From the NCBI RefSeq assembly GCF_000953015.1, contig NZ_LN794158.1, positions 62,001 through 126,000 of the forward strand: a stretch of 64,000 bases of DNA, written 5' to 3'. This document shows, one piece after another, positions 45,913 through 55,726 of the stretch. The notes beneath the pieces are model-generated. The model was not told the origin of the DNA. It worked only from the letters and a program-made list of their open reading frames with translations, and searched no databases. This stretch comes from Candidatus Methylopumilus turicensis (GTDB lineage Bacteria > Pseudomonadota > Gammaproteobacteria > Burkholderiales > Methylophilaceae). Positions within the stretch are counted from its first letter, which is position 1. Each line of letters opens with the position of its first letter. The position numbers and the translations under genes were made by a program.

Positions 45913-45958
45913 TTCAAATTCCTTTTGGTCGTGCACATGTGTTGGGTTTTGTTATAAT

Positions 45959-47682
45959 TTAGAGATTCATTTTTTGGAGTAAAGGTTCAATCTTGTCGCT
46001 GTCATGGCTAGACAAAATCTTACGTGCGGTGGGGACTAATTTTACAAGATCACTTTGTAATACTTGATGCTTGACTGACAAAATGTGCGATGGGTGCATA
46101 GAAAACTGACGCAAGCCCAAGCCTAACAATAGACGTGTTAACTTTGAATCGCCAGCCATTTCACCGCAAACCGACACCTTTTTACCAAGCTTAAGACCAG
46201 CTTTAAGTGTTATTTCAATTAATTGCAGAATCGCTGGGTGAAGTGGGTTATACAAGTGCGAAACGCTATCATCAGTTCGATCGATGGCGAGTGAGTATTG
46301 AATCAAATCGTTGGTGCCGATAGAGAGAAAATCCAATTCTTTAGCAAAAGCTTCTGCACACAAAGCGGCTGCTGGAATTTCAATCATGCCGCCAACTTCA
46401 ATCTCATTATTGAATCCAATTTTTTGGACACGCAAACTTTGTTTAGCGCGCTCGATTAATAACAACGTTTGCCTGAGTTCAGTCAGTGAAGACAACATTG
46501 GAATCAGAATCTTAATGTTGCCAAAAGCGGAGGCACGTAACAACGCTCTCAACTGGATGTGGAACATTTGTGGTTCAGCTAAACATAAGCGAATTGCACG
46601 CAACCCAAGTGCAGGATTCGTGCATGTACGCTCTGTATCAGCATTCATTTGTTTGTCAGCGCCTAAATCCAGCGTTCGAATGGTCACTGGTTTGCCATCC
46701 ATCGCTTCTGCTACTGCTTTATATGCTTCGAATTGTTCTTCTTCATTAGGGGCTTCTCTGCGGTTCATGAATAAGAATTCGGTGCGATAGAGGCCAATGC
46801 CGGAGGCCCCTGAGGCTTTTACTTGAACAACATCATCAGGCACTTCAATGTTCGCGTATAAATCAATCGCTGTGCCATCTAAAGTCACTGCTTTGGTGAG
46901 CTTGATACGCTTTAGTTTTTGTTGCTCGATTTGCCATTGCTCTTGTCTGAGCTTGTATTCAGCCAGCGTGTCTTTGTCAGGGTTAACAATGACAACGCCC
47001 TGCGTTCCATCGATGATCAGTAATTCACCATCGCGGATAAGTGTTCTTGCACGTTGCAGCGCAACAATAGATGGAATATTGAGACTACGTGCCAGAATGG
47101 CAGTATGCGAGGTTGCGCCGCCGACATCCGTACAAATGCAGCAAATTGGTGATGCTTAAACTGAATGGCATCCGCTGGTGAAATATCGTGTGCAACTAAA
47201 ATAATGGCTTTTTCTTGCTCCAGCACAGGCACTTGGCTAGGCCGTCCAAGCAAGACTTTAATAATGCGTTCTACAACTTGTACGACGTCATGTTTACGTT
47301 CACGTAAGTATTCGTCTTCGATCTGGTCGAACTGCTCGACGATACTTTCCATCTGCTGTTTGAGCGCCCATTCGGCATTGCAGTGCTCATTTTTGATGGT
47401 GAGTTTTGGGTCTTCAGCGAGCGTGTGATCATTCAAAATCATCAAATGTGTATTGATGAAAGCAGTCAGTTCGGCAGGTGATTTGCTTGGGAGTTGTGCT
47501 TTTACGGTTTCTAAATCATGTTTAACCGTATTAATTGCTTGGTCAAAACGCGCAAGCTCTTGATCGATTAGATGCTTTGGCACTTGGTAATGGACGACTT
47601 CTAACAGGGCGTGCGAAACCAAATGGGCATGGCCGATGGCAATGCCGTTTGATACCCCTACCCCATGAATAGAAAAGCTCAT
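45959..47682 (-). CDS. ptsI: Phosphoenolpyruvate-protein phosphotransferase, enzyme I (one frameshift)
   Basis: EI takes phosphate from PEP and passes it to HPr. The N-terminal frame has FSIHGVGVSNGIAIGHA and ends in HHQFAAF before drifting out of frame. The next frame supplies CTDVGGATSHTAILARSLNI with the active-site His in GGATSHTA, then GASGIGLYRTEFLFM, and a C-terminal PEP-binding barrel with SVCGEMAGD. One T appears to be missing at 47133-47137. Corrected length is 574 residues, typical of EI. It overlaps the HPr stop by one base. Confidence 0.93.
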
Positions 47683-47948
47683 TACTCTGGCTCACCAAAA
47701 CGATTGTTAATGAGGGCAACGAGCGCATCCATTGCTTCAACTTCGTCAGCGCCATTAGCTTCTAAAGTGACTATGCTGCCCTTGCTGGCAGCTAACATCA
47801 TGACGCCCATAATGCTTTTTGCATTCACGCGACGTCCGTTGCGCTCTATCCAAATGTCGCTTTTAAATTGGCTGGCTGTTTGCGTCAGCTTTGTTGACGC
47901 GCGGGCATGGAGGCCGAGCTTATTAATAATGAGAATTTCTTGCTTCAT
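47682..47948 (-). CDS. ptsH: Phosphocarrier protein HPr
   Basis: An 88-residue phosphocarrier. The EI-phosphorylated histidine is in KLGLHARAS (His14) and the HprK-phosphorylated serine in VNAKSIMGVMM (Ser45). Presence of both sites matches the hprK gene three genes upstream. It overlaps EIIA by 4 bp and EI by 1 bp, so the three are translationally coupled. Confidence 0.96.
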   Translation of the reverse strand: MKQEILIINKLGLHARASTKLTQTASQFKSDIWIERNGRRVNAKSIMGVMMLAASKGSIVTLEANGADEVEAMDALVALINNRFGEPE

Positions 47949-48370
47949 TTGCTCGCATCCTTAGCCGAACTTTCTTTGCAGGCGGCTTCTGTAAAATTAA
48001 TCACACCTTCTTGCCCGCCACTCATGGCTTTTTCTGCAAGCTTGGCTAGGTCAACATTGCGATACGTGAGGGCACGGACAAGCATCGGCAAATTCACGCC
48101 AGCAATGCCCTCTACGCTATTTTGTTTCACTAATTTGCTCACGATATTACAAGGGGTTGCACCGTAAATGTCTGAAAGGATTAGCACCCCATCACCTTCA
48201 TCAAGATCTTTTACTACCTTTTGCATCACAGGTAACAAGGTCGCTGGGTCGTCGTGGGTATCAATCCCAAACTGCTCTAATAATGCTGGGCGTGCGCCCA
48301 TGACATGCGTAGCGCATTGAATAAGGCTTTCGCCAAGTGCTCCGTGCGCGACAATTAAAATACCAATCAT
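47945..48370 (-). CDS. PTS EIIA component, mannose family
   Basis: A 141-residue EIIA-Man domain with the phosphorylatable His in IVAHGALGESL (His9) and DIYGATPCNI. In alpha- and betaproteobacteria with an incomplete PTS, this protein is a phosphorylation-dependent regulator rather than a sugar-permease subunit; no EIIB, EIIC or EIID is near. It overlaps rapZ and HPr by 4 bp each. Confidence 0.92.
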   Translation of the reverse strand: MIGILIVAHGALGESLIQCATHVMGARPALLEQFGIDTHDDPATLLPVMQKVVKDLDEGDGVLILSDIYGATPCNIVSKLVKQNSVEGIAGVNLPMLVRALTYRNVDLAKLAEKAMSGGQEGVINFTEAACKESSAKDASK

Positions 48371-49206
48371 AAAGATAGTTCCAGTTCTCGATGTCTGATT
48401 AAGACTTGTTGTTGCTGTGAAAAGTGTTTGCCCAGCTCTTCAACAATATGAACAGAGCGATGTTGTCCACCCGTGCAACCAATGGCAATGGTGAGGTAAC
48501 TACGATTTTCTTGGACGAAGCTTGGTAACCAGCGTGTGACAAAGTTTTCAATGTCTTGGTACATATCATGCACCATAGGTTGCTGCGCTAAAAAAGCTTT
48601 CACCGGCGCATCACGGCCTGTCATTGGTCTGAGTAGTGGGTCGTAATGTGGATTTGGCAAGCAGCGCACATCAAATACAAAATCTGCATCAAGCGGAATG
48701 CCATGCTTAAACCCAAAAGAGGCGAATAAGAGCGTGATTTCTTTATTTTCTTGAGCGACAAAATCTTTCACCCAGCCCCGTAAGGTGTTCGCGCTTAATT
48801 CACTCGTGTCAATGTGATGTCCCAACTCAGAAAGTGGTGCTAATAATTCACGCTCAAGTTCTATGCTTTCTCCGAGCGTAATATCCTCATTGCTGAGTGG
48901 GTGTCGCCGACGCGTTTCACTAAATCTTTTAACTAAAGCTTGTTTGGTCGATTCAAGAAACAACACTTGAACGTTAACGCCTACAGCTTTTAATTTTTTA
49001 ATATTCTCAGGCAGGGCTTCTAATGCCCCGCTTCTGGTATCAGTGCTAATCGCCACTCGATTCTGAGTGCCTTTTAAATTTTCATAGATTTGCGGGAGCA
49101 GGGTTGCGGGCAGATTGTCCACGCAATAATAGCCAGTGTCCTCAAGGGCTTTGAGGACCACGCTTTTACCTGAGCCAGATAGGCCTGTGACGATAATCAG
49201 TTGCAT
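48367..49206 (-). CDS. rapZ: RNase adapter protein RapZ (YvcJ family)
   Basis: A 279-residue nucleotide-binding protein. It has Walker A in VTGLSGSGKSVVLKALED, ISTDTRSGALE, and a C-terminal domain with GCTGGQHRSVHIVEEL (sensor of amino-sugar precursor in E. coli). In enterobacteria RapZ directs RNase E to GlmZ. The gene shares bases with hprK (1 bp) and EIIA (4 bp), the usual betaproteobacterial order. Confidence 0.95.
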   Translation of the reverse strand: MQLIIVTGLSGSGKSVVLKALEDTGYYCVDNLPATLLPQIYENLKGTQNRVAISTDTRSGALEALPENIKKLKAVGVNVQVLFLESTKQALVKRFSETRRRHPLSNEDITLGESIELERELLAPLSELGHHIDTSELSANTLRGWVKDFVAQENKEITLLFASFGFKHGIPLDADFVFDVRCLPNPHYDPLLRPMTGRDAPVKAFLAQQPMVHDMYQDIENFVTRWLPSFVQENRSYLTIAIGCTGGQHRSVHIVEELGKHFSQQQQVLIRHRELELSL

Positions 49207-50156
49207 CAGTCTTGATTCGCATTATTTTTAAGTTCGCGTGCTTGCCTATCCATAAATTGCTTGGTGCCATTGACGCCGCGCAATAAAAGCATGTGATTGC
49301 GAACAGCTACTTCGACTAAAACAGCAATGTTGCGACCAGCAGCAACAGGAATGACAACTTTTTGCACCTTGATGCCTAGCACGTCTTCATCATGTGATTT
49401 GATTTTGAGTCTATCTAAATTTTGTGGGGCTAATGTGTCAGCCATTTCAAGCTGAATAATTAAATCAAGCGGCTTAGTTGGCTTCACAGCGCTATCACCA
49501 AAGAGCGCACGGATATTCAAAATGCCCAATCCGCGCACTTCTAGAAAATCTTGCAATAAAGGCGGGCAGCGGCCTTCAATGCGCTCAGGTGATACACGAT
49601 AAAAATCGACAATATCGTCAGCGACTAAACGATGGCCGCGTGATATCAGCTCTAATGCCAACTCACTTTTACCAATAGCCGGGCTACCTTTAATCAGCAC
49701 ACCAAAGCCCTGAACCTCAATGAATACGCCATGTGCACTGGTTGATTCAGCCAGAGCTTGTGCTAAATGATGGCTTAATAAATCCATTAAGTTTGGGCTA
49801 GCCAACGGCGATGTCATTAAAGCAGTCTGGTGATTGTCTGCTGCCACCATTAGCTCAGTCGGTACTTTCTCTCCATTGGCAACGATGAGGGCTGCAAGTT
49901 TTTGAGAGAATAAATGATTAATCGACTGTTTTTGTTCTTCTGGATCTAAGCCGTTCAAGTAGTCCATTTCCGCACAACCTAGGACTTGAACGCGGTTGGG
50001 ATGGACGAAATTACGATGACCAGTTAAAGCCAGCGAGGGCTTGGAAACTGTCTCACTGTTTAATAAATTGTCTCCGCCAGATTTACCCGCCACCCAAGTG
50101 AGTTTGAGCTTGCGGCGGGTTTCTTGGTGAAGCTGGTGTACGCTAATTTCGGCCAT
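49206..50156 (-). CDS. hprK: HPr kinase/phosphorylase
   Basis: A 316-residue bifunctional enzyme that phosphorylates and dephosphorylates the HPr serine. The C-terminal kinase domain carries Walker A GSPAIGKSELALELISRGH (GxxxxGKS intact, though S-P-A-I replaces the usual D-S-G-V/I), ADDIVDFYRV, and the signature LEVRGLGILNIRALFG. Between hpf and rapZ; the ptsN gene often found at this position is absent. Confidence 0.94.
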   Translation of the reverse strand: MAEISVHQLHQETRRKLKLTWVAGKSGGDNLLNSETVSKPSLALTGHRNFVHPNRVQVLGCAEMDYLNGLDPEEQKQSINHLFSQKLAALIVANGEKVPTELMVAADNHQTALMTSPLASPNLMDLLSHHLAQALAESTSAHGVFIEVQGFGVLIKGSPAIGKSELALELISRGHRLVADDIVDFYRVSPERIEGRCPPLLQDFLEVRGLGILNIRALFGDSAVKPTKPLDLIIQLEMADTLAPQNLDRLKIKSHDEDVLGIKVQKVVIPVAAGRNIAVLVEVAVRNHMLLLRGVNGTKQFMDRQARELKNNANQD

Positions 50157-50174
50157 CAGAAGTTACCTAGTGAA

Positions 50175-50501
50175 TTACTCAGTTGCTTGATGCTTCACAG
50201 CACCATTTGTTTTGTGATGATCCGCATTTTTTTCTTTATGTTTCAATACCTGACGATCAAGCTTGTCGGCCAATAAATCAATGGCGCTATACATATCTGC
50301 ATCACTTGATTCGGCATGCAAATCAGCCCCAGGAACATGAATCGTCGCTTCAACTTTTTGTACCAGTTTTTCCACCGACAATGTCACTTTAACATCAATC
50401 ATATGGTCAAAATGATTGCTGAGTTTAGCCAATTTTGTTTCGATATATTCACGTAACGCTGGAGTAACTTCTAAGTGATGCCCCGTTAAGTGTAAATTCA
50501 T
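50175..50501 (-). CDS. hpf: Ribosome hibernation promoting factor, short form
   Basis: A 108-residue HPF/RaiA domain: LHLTGHHLEVTPALREYIETKL, VTLSVEKLVQKVEATIHVPGADLHAESS, DMYSAIDLLADKLDRQVLKHKEK. It lacks the dimerisation domain of long HPF, so it would act like E. coli HPF in 100S ribosome formation. The ATG at 50501 is preferred because AAGGAG is 7 bp upstream. Directly after rpoN as in most proteobacteria. Confidence 0.95.
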   Translation of the reverse strand: MNLHLTGHHLEVTPALREYIETKLAKLSNHFDHMIDVKVTLSVEKLVQKVEATIHVPGADLHAESSDADMYSAIDLLADKLDRQVLKHKEKNADHHKTNGAVKHQATE

Positions 50502-50531
50502 GATTAACTCCTTTTGGTAGTGATGCAAGTC

Positions 50532-52013
50532 TTACAAGGACTTGCGTTGGTTGGCCGCAGGTATGTTAAGAGACTCGCGGTACTTAGCGATTGTACGTCT
50601 TGCAACGACAATGCCTTGTTTTGATAATACTGCAGTTAGTTGATTATCTGAAAAAGGTTTTTTTGGGTTTTCTTCTGCCACCAATTGTTTAATCAGAGCT
50701 CGAATGGCTGTTGCTGAACATGCGCCACCTGTATTTGTCGAGACATGGCTTCCAAAAAAATATTTTAACTCGTAAACGCCACGTGGTGTGAGCATGTACT
50801 TTCGCGTCGTTACACGTGAGACAGTTGATTCGTGTAAACCAAGTGCATCTGCAATTTCACGGAGTATCAAGGGTCGCATTGCAATCTCGCCATGTTCGAA
50901 GAACTGACTTTGTTGGTCAATGATTGCCTGAGACACTCTTAAAATCGTGGAGAACCGTTGCTCAATATTTTTAATCATCCATTTTGCTTCTTGCATTTGG
51001 CCATTTAAATATTGGCTTGAGCTATCTCGATTACGTTTCAGAATATCGGCATAGAGCTTATTAATACGTAATTTAGGAACGACCTCATCATTCAAACTTG
51101 CAAGCCATTGCCCTTTGACTTTTTTCACCATAATTTCATGTTGAATATAATGACCTGAGGCGAGTTTTGTGAATTCACTTCCTGGGCGCGGATCGAGATG
51201 CTTAAGCATTTTCTGGGCTAAGCGAAGGCTCTCATCATCGCAACGGAGGTTTTTTTTCAGTTTGGCAAAGTCGCGTGACGCGAGTGATGGTAAATGTTGC
51301 TCCGCCATTTGCAGGGCTAAATCAAACACGTTTTTATTCTCTTCTCGCAGTTCATTTGGCAGCAGCTTGAGTTGCAATGTGAGGCATTCGGATAAGTTTC
51401 TAGCCCCCACGCCTGGTGGGTCAAGGTGTTGTATGTGTTTGAGTGCAGTTTCAAGTTCCAGCATGTCCACTTCAAGTTCTGCGTTGAGAATTTCAGCGAT
51501 TTCTTCGAGAGATTGCTCTAGGTATCCATCTTCATTAATCGCATCAATGAGCACCATTGAAAGCAGTTGATCTCGATCTGAGAGCGGCATTAAATGAAGT
51601 TGACTGATGAGGTGTTCGCGCAAGGAAGGTACAACGACTTCTTGAAATGTGTAGTCGATATCTTCATCAGCATGGTTGTTTTCTTCCCAACGATGATTGC
51701 TGGTTCCACCAAAGTAATCATCGCTTAATGAGTCTTGAAATGCGCTTTCGTTCTGATTTTGCTCGTTTGTTTGGGCAGGAGTAATGCTAACCACTGAATC
51801 TGCTGTCGCAAACCCTTCTATGCTGAATTCGTTTATATTGTCTGACCCATCGTCATTTTTATCCGTGCGTTCGAGCAATGGGTTTTCTTGCAAGATGGTT
51901 TCAAGCTCTTGATTGAGCTCTTGTGATGAAAGCTGGAGGAGTCTAATAGACTGCTGCAGTTGCGGGGTTAGCGCTAAGTTTTGTGAGAGTTTGAATTGTA
52001 AGCTTTGTTTCAT
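50532..52013 (-). CDS. rpoN: RNA polymerase sigma-54 factor
   Basis: 493 residues with the three regions of RpoN: glutamine-rich region I (LALTPQLQQSIRLLQLSSQE), acidic region II, core-binding region with DPPGVGARNLSECL, HTH region (LHESTVSRVTTRKYM), and the RpoN box in VARRTIAKYRESLNIP. Directs transcription of nitrogen, motility and other genes with AAA+ activators. Note that the NtrX protein in this window lacks the GAFTGA loop needed to work with it. Confidence 0.96.
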   Translation of the reverse strand: MKQSLQFKLSQNLALTPQLQQSIRLLQLSSQELNQELETILQENPLLERTDKNDDGSDNINEFSIEGFATADSVVSITPAQTNEQNQNESAFQDSLSDDYFGGTSNHRWEENNHADEDIDYTFQEVVVPSLREHLISQLHLMPLSDRDQLLSMVLIDAINEDGYLEQSLEEIAEILNAELEVDMLELETALKHIQHLDPPGVGARNLSECLTLQLKLLPNELREENKNVFDLALQMAEQHLPSLASRDFAKLKKNLRCDDESLRLAQKMLKHLDPRPGSEFTKLASGHYIQHEIMVKKVKGQWLASLNDEVVPKLRINKLYADILKRNRDSSSQYLNGQMQEAKWMIKNIEQRFSTILRVSQAIIDQQSQFFEHGEIAMRPLILREIADALGLHESTVSRVTTRKYMLTPRGVYELKYFFGSHVSTNTGGACSATAIRALIKQLVAEENPKKPFSDNQLTAVLSKQGIVVARRTIAKYRESLNIPAANQRKSL

Positions 52014-52042
52014 TGAGTGCTTGATTTGGCTGATCTCGCTGA

Positions 52043-52765
52043 TTAAAGACGAAAATCTTTCCCTAAATAGACTGCTCTCACGTCTTGGTTTTCAATAATT
52101 TCTGCAGAAGTGCCAGAGGCAAAAACACGCCCCTCATTCACAATATATGCGCGATCACAGATACCCAATGTTTCTCGAACGTTATGGTCGGTAATCAGCA
52201 CACCAATGTTTTTGGCCGCTAAAAATTTGATGGTTTTTTGAATGTCCAGCACGGCAATTGGGTCAATACCCGCAAAGGGTTCATCCAATAAAATGAATTT
52301 TGGGTCAGTAGCTAAGCAACGTGCAATCTCAACGCGACGCCGCTCCCCGCCAGACAAACTGATGGCTAAGTTGTCACGTATATGAGAGATATGCATCTCC
52401 TCCATGAGTTCATCAAGCCGCGTCTCTAGTGCACCAGGTGTAATCTTCTTTAACTCCAATACAGCACGCACATTATCTGCTGCACTTAACTTTCTGAATA
52501 CAGAGGGCTCTTGGGGTAAATAAGAAATTCCCATTCTTGCACGCTGGTGAATGGGTAAACGGCTAATGTCTTTACTATTTAGAATAATGCGCCCATCGTC
52601 AGAGGGGACTAAGCCAACAATCATGTAAAAGCTGGTTGTTTTACCGGCACCATTAGGCCCTAGCAAGCCTACAACTTCTCCACTTTTAATGTGTAGCGAG
52701 ATGTCTTGTACGACAGTGCGTGCTTTGTATTTCTTGCGTAAATTTTGAACAATTAACTCGGTCAT
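52043..52765 (-). CDS. lptB: LPS export ABC transporter ATP-binding protein LptB
   Basis: A 240-residue ATPase: Walker [21 protein letters not shown]-loop [17 protein letters not shown], signature [15 protein letters not shown], Walker [14 protein letters not shown]. It powers extraction of LPS by LptFG from the inner membrane and sits after lptC-lptA and before rpoN in the standard order. Confidence 0.97.
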   Translation of the reverse strand: MTELIVQNLRKKYKARTVVQDISLHIKSGEVVGLLGPNGAGKTTSFYMIVGLVPSDDGRIILNSKDISRLPIHQRARMGISYLPQEPSVFRKLSAADNVRAVLELKKITPGALETRLDELMEEMHISHIRDNLAISLSGGERRRVEIARCLATDPKFILLDEPFAGIDPIAVLDIQKTIKFLAAKNIGVLITDHNVRETLGICDRAYIVNEGRVFASGTSAEIIENQDVRAVYLGKDFRL

Positions 52766-52774
52766 GGTGATGCT

Positions 52775-53305
52775 TTATTGATTATCTTGCGCTGGTTTAC
52801 TTTTAGGTTGAATAATTGCCTTTACACGACCCGTTGGCGTTGCTGGTGTGGCAGACTTTGATCCGCCGCCAATGACTTCAGAGTATTCGGCATTAGCGTC
52901 ATACATAATGTAGTCGCCATGCACGATATCGTTGGCACGTTTTACCCATGCTTTGGAGTAAAGCTGGACTTTATCCATCCGACCATCATATTCGATACGT
53001 TGTGCAGAGCCTTCCATGTACTCATCTTTTCCTTCACGCTTTTGTTTAAACGTCGTAGGATTGCCGTAAGAGGAGCTGTGTTGAAAGCCGGACTCGTCTT
53101 CACGCACCACTAACTTGTCTGCTTTGATGAGTAATGTCCCCTGTGTAACAATCACATTCCCAGTGTAAACGCTAATTTTCTTGGCATCATTCACCGTCAC
53201 AGTATCTGCTTCAATTTCAATTGGTTTGTCTTTGTCCGCCTTTTCAGCCCAAGCGGGTGTGACAAACAAGGCAATCAGGCAGTAGAGAAAAAAATGACGC
53301 AGCAT
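52775..53305 (-). CDS. lptA: LPS transport periplasmic protein LptA
   Basis: About 176 residues with a signal peptide (MMLRHFFLYCLIALFVTPAWA) and an OstA/LptA beta-jellyroll domain (IEIEADTVTVNDAKKISVYTGNVIVTQG). It forms the periplasmic bridge between LptC and LptD. The second of two adjacent ATGs (53305) has GGAG 5 bp upstream. Ends 9 bp before lptB. Confidence 0.92.
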   Translation of the reverse strand: MLRHFFLYCLIALFVTPAWAEKADKDKPIEIEADTVTVNDAKKISVYTGNVIVTQGTLLIKADKLVVREDESGFQHSSSYGNPTTFKQKREGKDEYMEGSAQRIEYDGRMDKVQLYSKAWVKRANDIVHGDYIMYDANAEYSEVIGGGSKSATPATPTGRVKAIIQPKSKPAQDNQ

Positions 53306-53318
53306 CATGACTCCGAAA

Positions 53319-54050
53319 TCAGTTTTTCTTGTTATCGCGATTTGATTTTCGCGATGAGGTTGAAGTTTTGTTGACATTATTTGCCTTGTTATTTGAGGTT
53401 GTTTTATTTGTCACTTCCTTGGGGTTTACCTTAGCGCTTGATTCGTCTTTAGGCAATACTGAAAGCGTTGATTTGACATGGGGCTTTTCATAATGGACAC
53501 GGACTCTTTTTTGCAATGTAAAGTTTTTGCCATCTTTATCATAAATCATTCCAGTGCCATGAATGATCGTTTTAGGATCTTGGGTAATCACAACATCACT
53601 GTCAGTAGTCGCGTACTCAGTTTTAGGTAAAATTTTCAAATAGTCTGTTTTTAAGCGCATCTCACCACGCCCCTCAAATGCTTGTCTAACAATAATAACC
53701 TTATCTTTAAACACCACTTCTTCACCATTGGCAGAGATAAACCCTCGTTGCGCTTCGATTTGCGTGTAAGGTTTGTTTTGCCCGAATTGCGTGAAGCGAG
53801 GTCTGATCAGTTCTGTCGTATCATCATCGGGATAATGTCGCATTTCAACCGCTGCAAGCATGTGGCGGAGATTGCCATTGACGTCAGTTTTTGTCGTGAC
53901 AAAGTTTTCTACAAAGTAATCAACATCGTGACGATGACTACCGTCGATTCTTTTGGTGTCAGATTGGACGGTACTATTAATCCAAAAAGTAATGAATGCG
54001 AGCACACTCAATACAACCAGTGGAAAAATAATCGTGTTTCGTCCATTCAT
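53319..54050 (-). CDS. lptC: LPS export protein LptC with low-complexity C-terminal tail
   Basis: About 243 residues: an N-terminal transmembrane anchor (TIIFPLVVLSVLAFITFWI), an LptC jellyroll domain (YFVENFVTTKTDVNGNLRH, FISANGEEVVFKDKV, TIIHGTGMIYDKDGKNFTLQ), then about 40 residues rich in K, N, S and T with no hydrophobic pattern. Typical LptC ends shortly after the jellyroll, so the tail is an extension. The start at 54050 is chosen because AGG is 6 bp upstream and the anchor begins there. Confidence 0.85.
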   Translation of the reverse strand: MNGRNTIIFPLVVLSVLAFITFWINSTVQSDTKRIDGSHRHDVDYFVENFVTTKTDVNGNLRHMLAAVEMRHYPDDDTTELIRPRFTQFGQNKPYTQIEAQRGFISANGEEVVFKDKVIIVRQAFEGRGEMRLKTDYLKILPKTEYATTDSDVVITQDPKTIIHGTGMIYDKDGKNFTLQKRVRVHYEKPHVKSTLSVLPKDESSAKVNPKEVTNKTTSNNKANNVNKTSTSSRKSNRDNKKN

Positions 54051-54081
54051 ATCAAGCCTAGCGCTAAAAAATGGCGTCAGT

Positions 54082-54621
54082 TTATTTAAGGAACTTTGCC
54101 ATTTGGCCGTCAAACGTTCCTTGCGCTTTCATGAGCAATTCGCAAAGCTCACGCACTGCCCCATGTCCAGCTTCACGAGTGGTAATGTAATGCGCATATT
54201 CTTTTACCAATGGCATGGCGTGTGGAACGGTCACCGCTAATCCAGCCCGGCGCATTGGTGGTAGATCAATCACATCATCCCCCATGAACATACATTCTTC
54301 AGCCGTGACGTTTAAGTCTTTCAGAATCTCATTAAACGCTTCTAATTTATCTTCAACACCTTGGTAAATGTGCGTGATTTTGATGTTTTCAGCGCGCTTA
54401 GTGACCACGTTAGAAGTTCGACCTGTCACAATGGCCATCTTAAGACCCGTATTGTGAAGAAGCTTTAAACCTAAACCATCTTGCGAGTGGAAGTTTTTGT
54501 ATTCCAAGCCATCATCCCCGAGCATGAGGCCGCCATTGGTCATGACGCCATCCACATCAAAAATCACTACTTTGATTTTCTTAGCGCGTTCTTCAATTGA
54601 AATATTGTCTGTTAAAGCCAC
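54082..54621 (-). CDS. kdsC: 3-deoxy-D-manno-octulosonate 8-phosphate phosphatase
   Basis: A 179-residue HAD-family phosphatase: VVIFDVDGVMTNGGLMLGDDG (nucleophile Asp), AIVTGRTSNVV, and MGDDVIDLPPMRRAGLAV. It makes Kdo from Kdo-8-phosphate for the LPS inner core. Two bp separate it from kdsD. Confidence 0.95.
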   Translation of the reverse strand: MALTDNISIEERAKKIKVVIFDVDGVMTNGGLMLGDDGLEYKNFHSQDGLGLKLLHNTGLKMAIVTGRTSNVVTKRAENIKITHIYQGVEDKLEAFNEILKDLNVTAEECMFMGDDVIDLPPMRRAGLAVTVPHAMPLVKEYAHYITTREAGHGAVRELCELLMKAQGTFDGQMAKFLK

Positions 54622-54623
54622 TG

Positions 54624-55622
54624 TTAAACCACCTTTGCGATCAGTAAATCGTGCATATTTAATGCACCTAATAAGTCACCTTGTTGGTTTACGACCAACA
54701 AGGCAGTAATTTTTCTTTGCTCCATGATTTCAACAGCCTCTACAGCAAGCTGTTCTGGGTGGATATTTTGCGGATTTGCATGCATCACATCGCGAATCAC
54801 CGTTTGATTAACGTCAACGCCATTTTCAAAGGCGCGACGTAAATCGCCATCGGTGAATATCCCCACCACTTTGTTTTGATTATCCACAACAGCAGTCATG
54901 CCTAGTCCTTTGCGAGACATTTCAATCAGCGCATCTTTTAAGCTGGCTTGAATGTGTATGCTAGGAATCGCGTCACCCGTTCGCATAACGTCTTGAATGC
55001 GGATGAAAAGCTTACGGCCGATACTGCCGCCTGGATGGGAGCGTGCAAAATCTTCTGCTGAAAATCCACGTTGATCTAGCACCGCTAAAGCAAGTGCATC
55101 ACCTAGTGCTAGCATTGCAGTGGTGCTGGCTGTTGGTGCTAAGCCAAGTGGGCAAGCTTCAACGGCAACTTCTGCATCTAAATGCACGTCACCTTGTCTT
55201 GCAAGTGTTGAATTATTTTTGCCGGTCATGCTGATGATTTTTGTGCCCATGCGTTTAAGCAATGGCAAAATAGTGAGAAGTTCATCACTCTCGCCAGAGT
55301 TGGAGAGCGCGATCACAACATCGTCTTTAGTAATCATGCCTAAATCACCGTGGCTTGCTTCCGCAGGGTGCATAAAAAAAGCGGGTGTGCCAGTGCTTGC
55401 TAATGTGGCTGCAATTTTATTGCCAATATGGCCAGATTTTCCCATACCACTCACCACAACCCGGCCTTGGCATTGTAAAATAAGGCTTACTGCCTGAGTG
55501 AAGTTGTCGTCTAGCTTTTGTGCAAGTGCTTCAACCGCATTTGCTTCGATTAACAGCACTGTTTTTGCTAGCTCGATAGGCGTTTTGTTGGCGCTTGATT
55601 TTTGTAATGATGATTTTTCCAT
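54624..55622 (-). CDS. kdsD: Arabinose-5-phosphate isomerase
   Basis: About 332 residues: SIS sugar isomerase domain (VVVSGMGKSGHIGNKIAATLASTGTPAFFMHPAEASHGDLGM region) and two C-terminal CBS domains (DVMRTGDAIPSI; VIRDVMHANPQNIHPEQ). It supplies arabinose 5-phosphate for Kdo. The frame is open 28 codons further upstream, but the ATG at 55622 gives the usual family length. It is divergent from the KefC-like antiporter gene. Confidence 0.92.
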   Translation of the reverse strand: MEKSSLQKSSANKTPIELAKTVLLIEANAVEALAQKLDDNFTQAVSLILQCQGRVVVSGMGKSGHIGNKIAATLASTGTPAFFMHPAEASHGDLGMITKDDVVIALSNSGESDELLTILPLLKRMGTKIISMTGKNNSTLARQGDVHLDAEVAVEACPLGLAPTASTTAMLALGDALALAVLDQRGFSAEDFARSHPGGSIGRKLFIRIQDVMRTGDAIPSIHIQASLKDALIEMSRKGLGMTAVVDNQNKVVGIFTDGDLRRAFENGVDVNQTVIRDVMHANPQNIHPEQLAVEAVEIMEQRKITALLVVNQQGDLLGALNMHDLLIAKVV

Positions 55623-55726
55623 ACCCGCCAAGTATAAAAGGGAATCCATCACGAATAAAGGATACATTTGCAAATAAAACCGACTTTTAGCAAAGTCGGC
55701 ATACATTTTGCATCATTTAAGAACTT

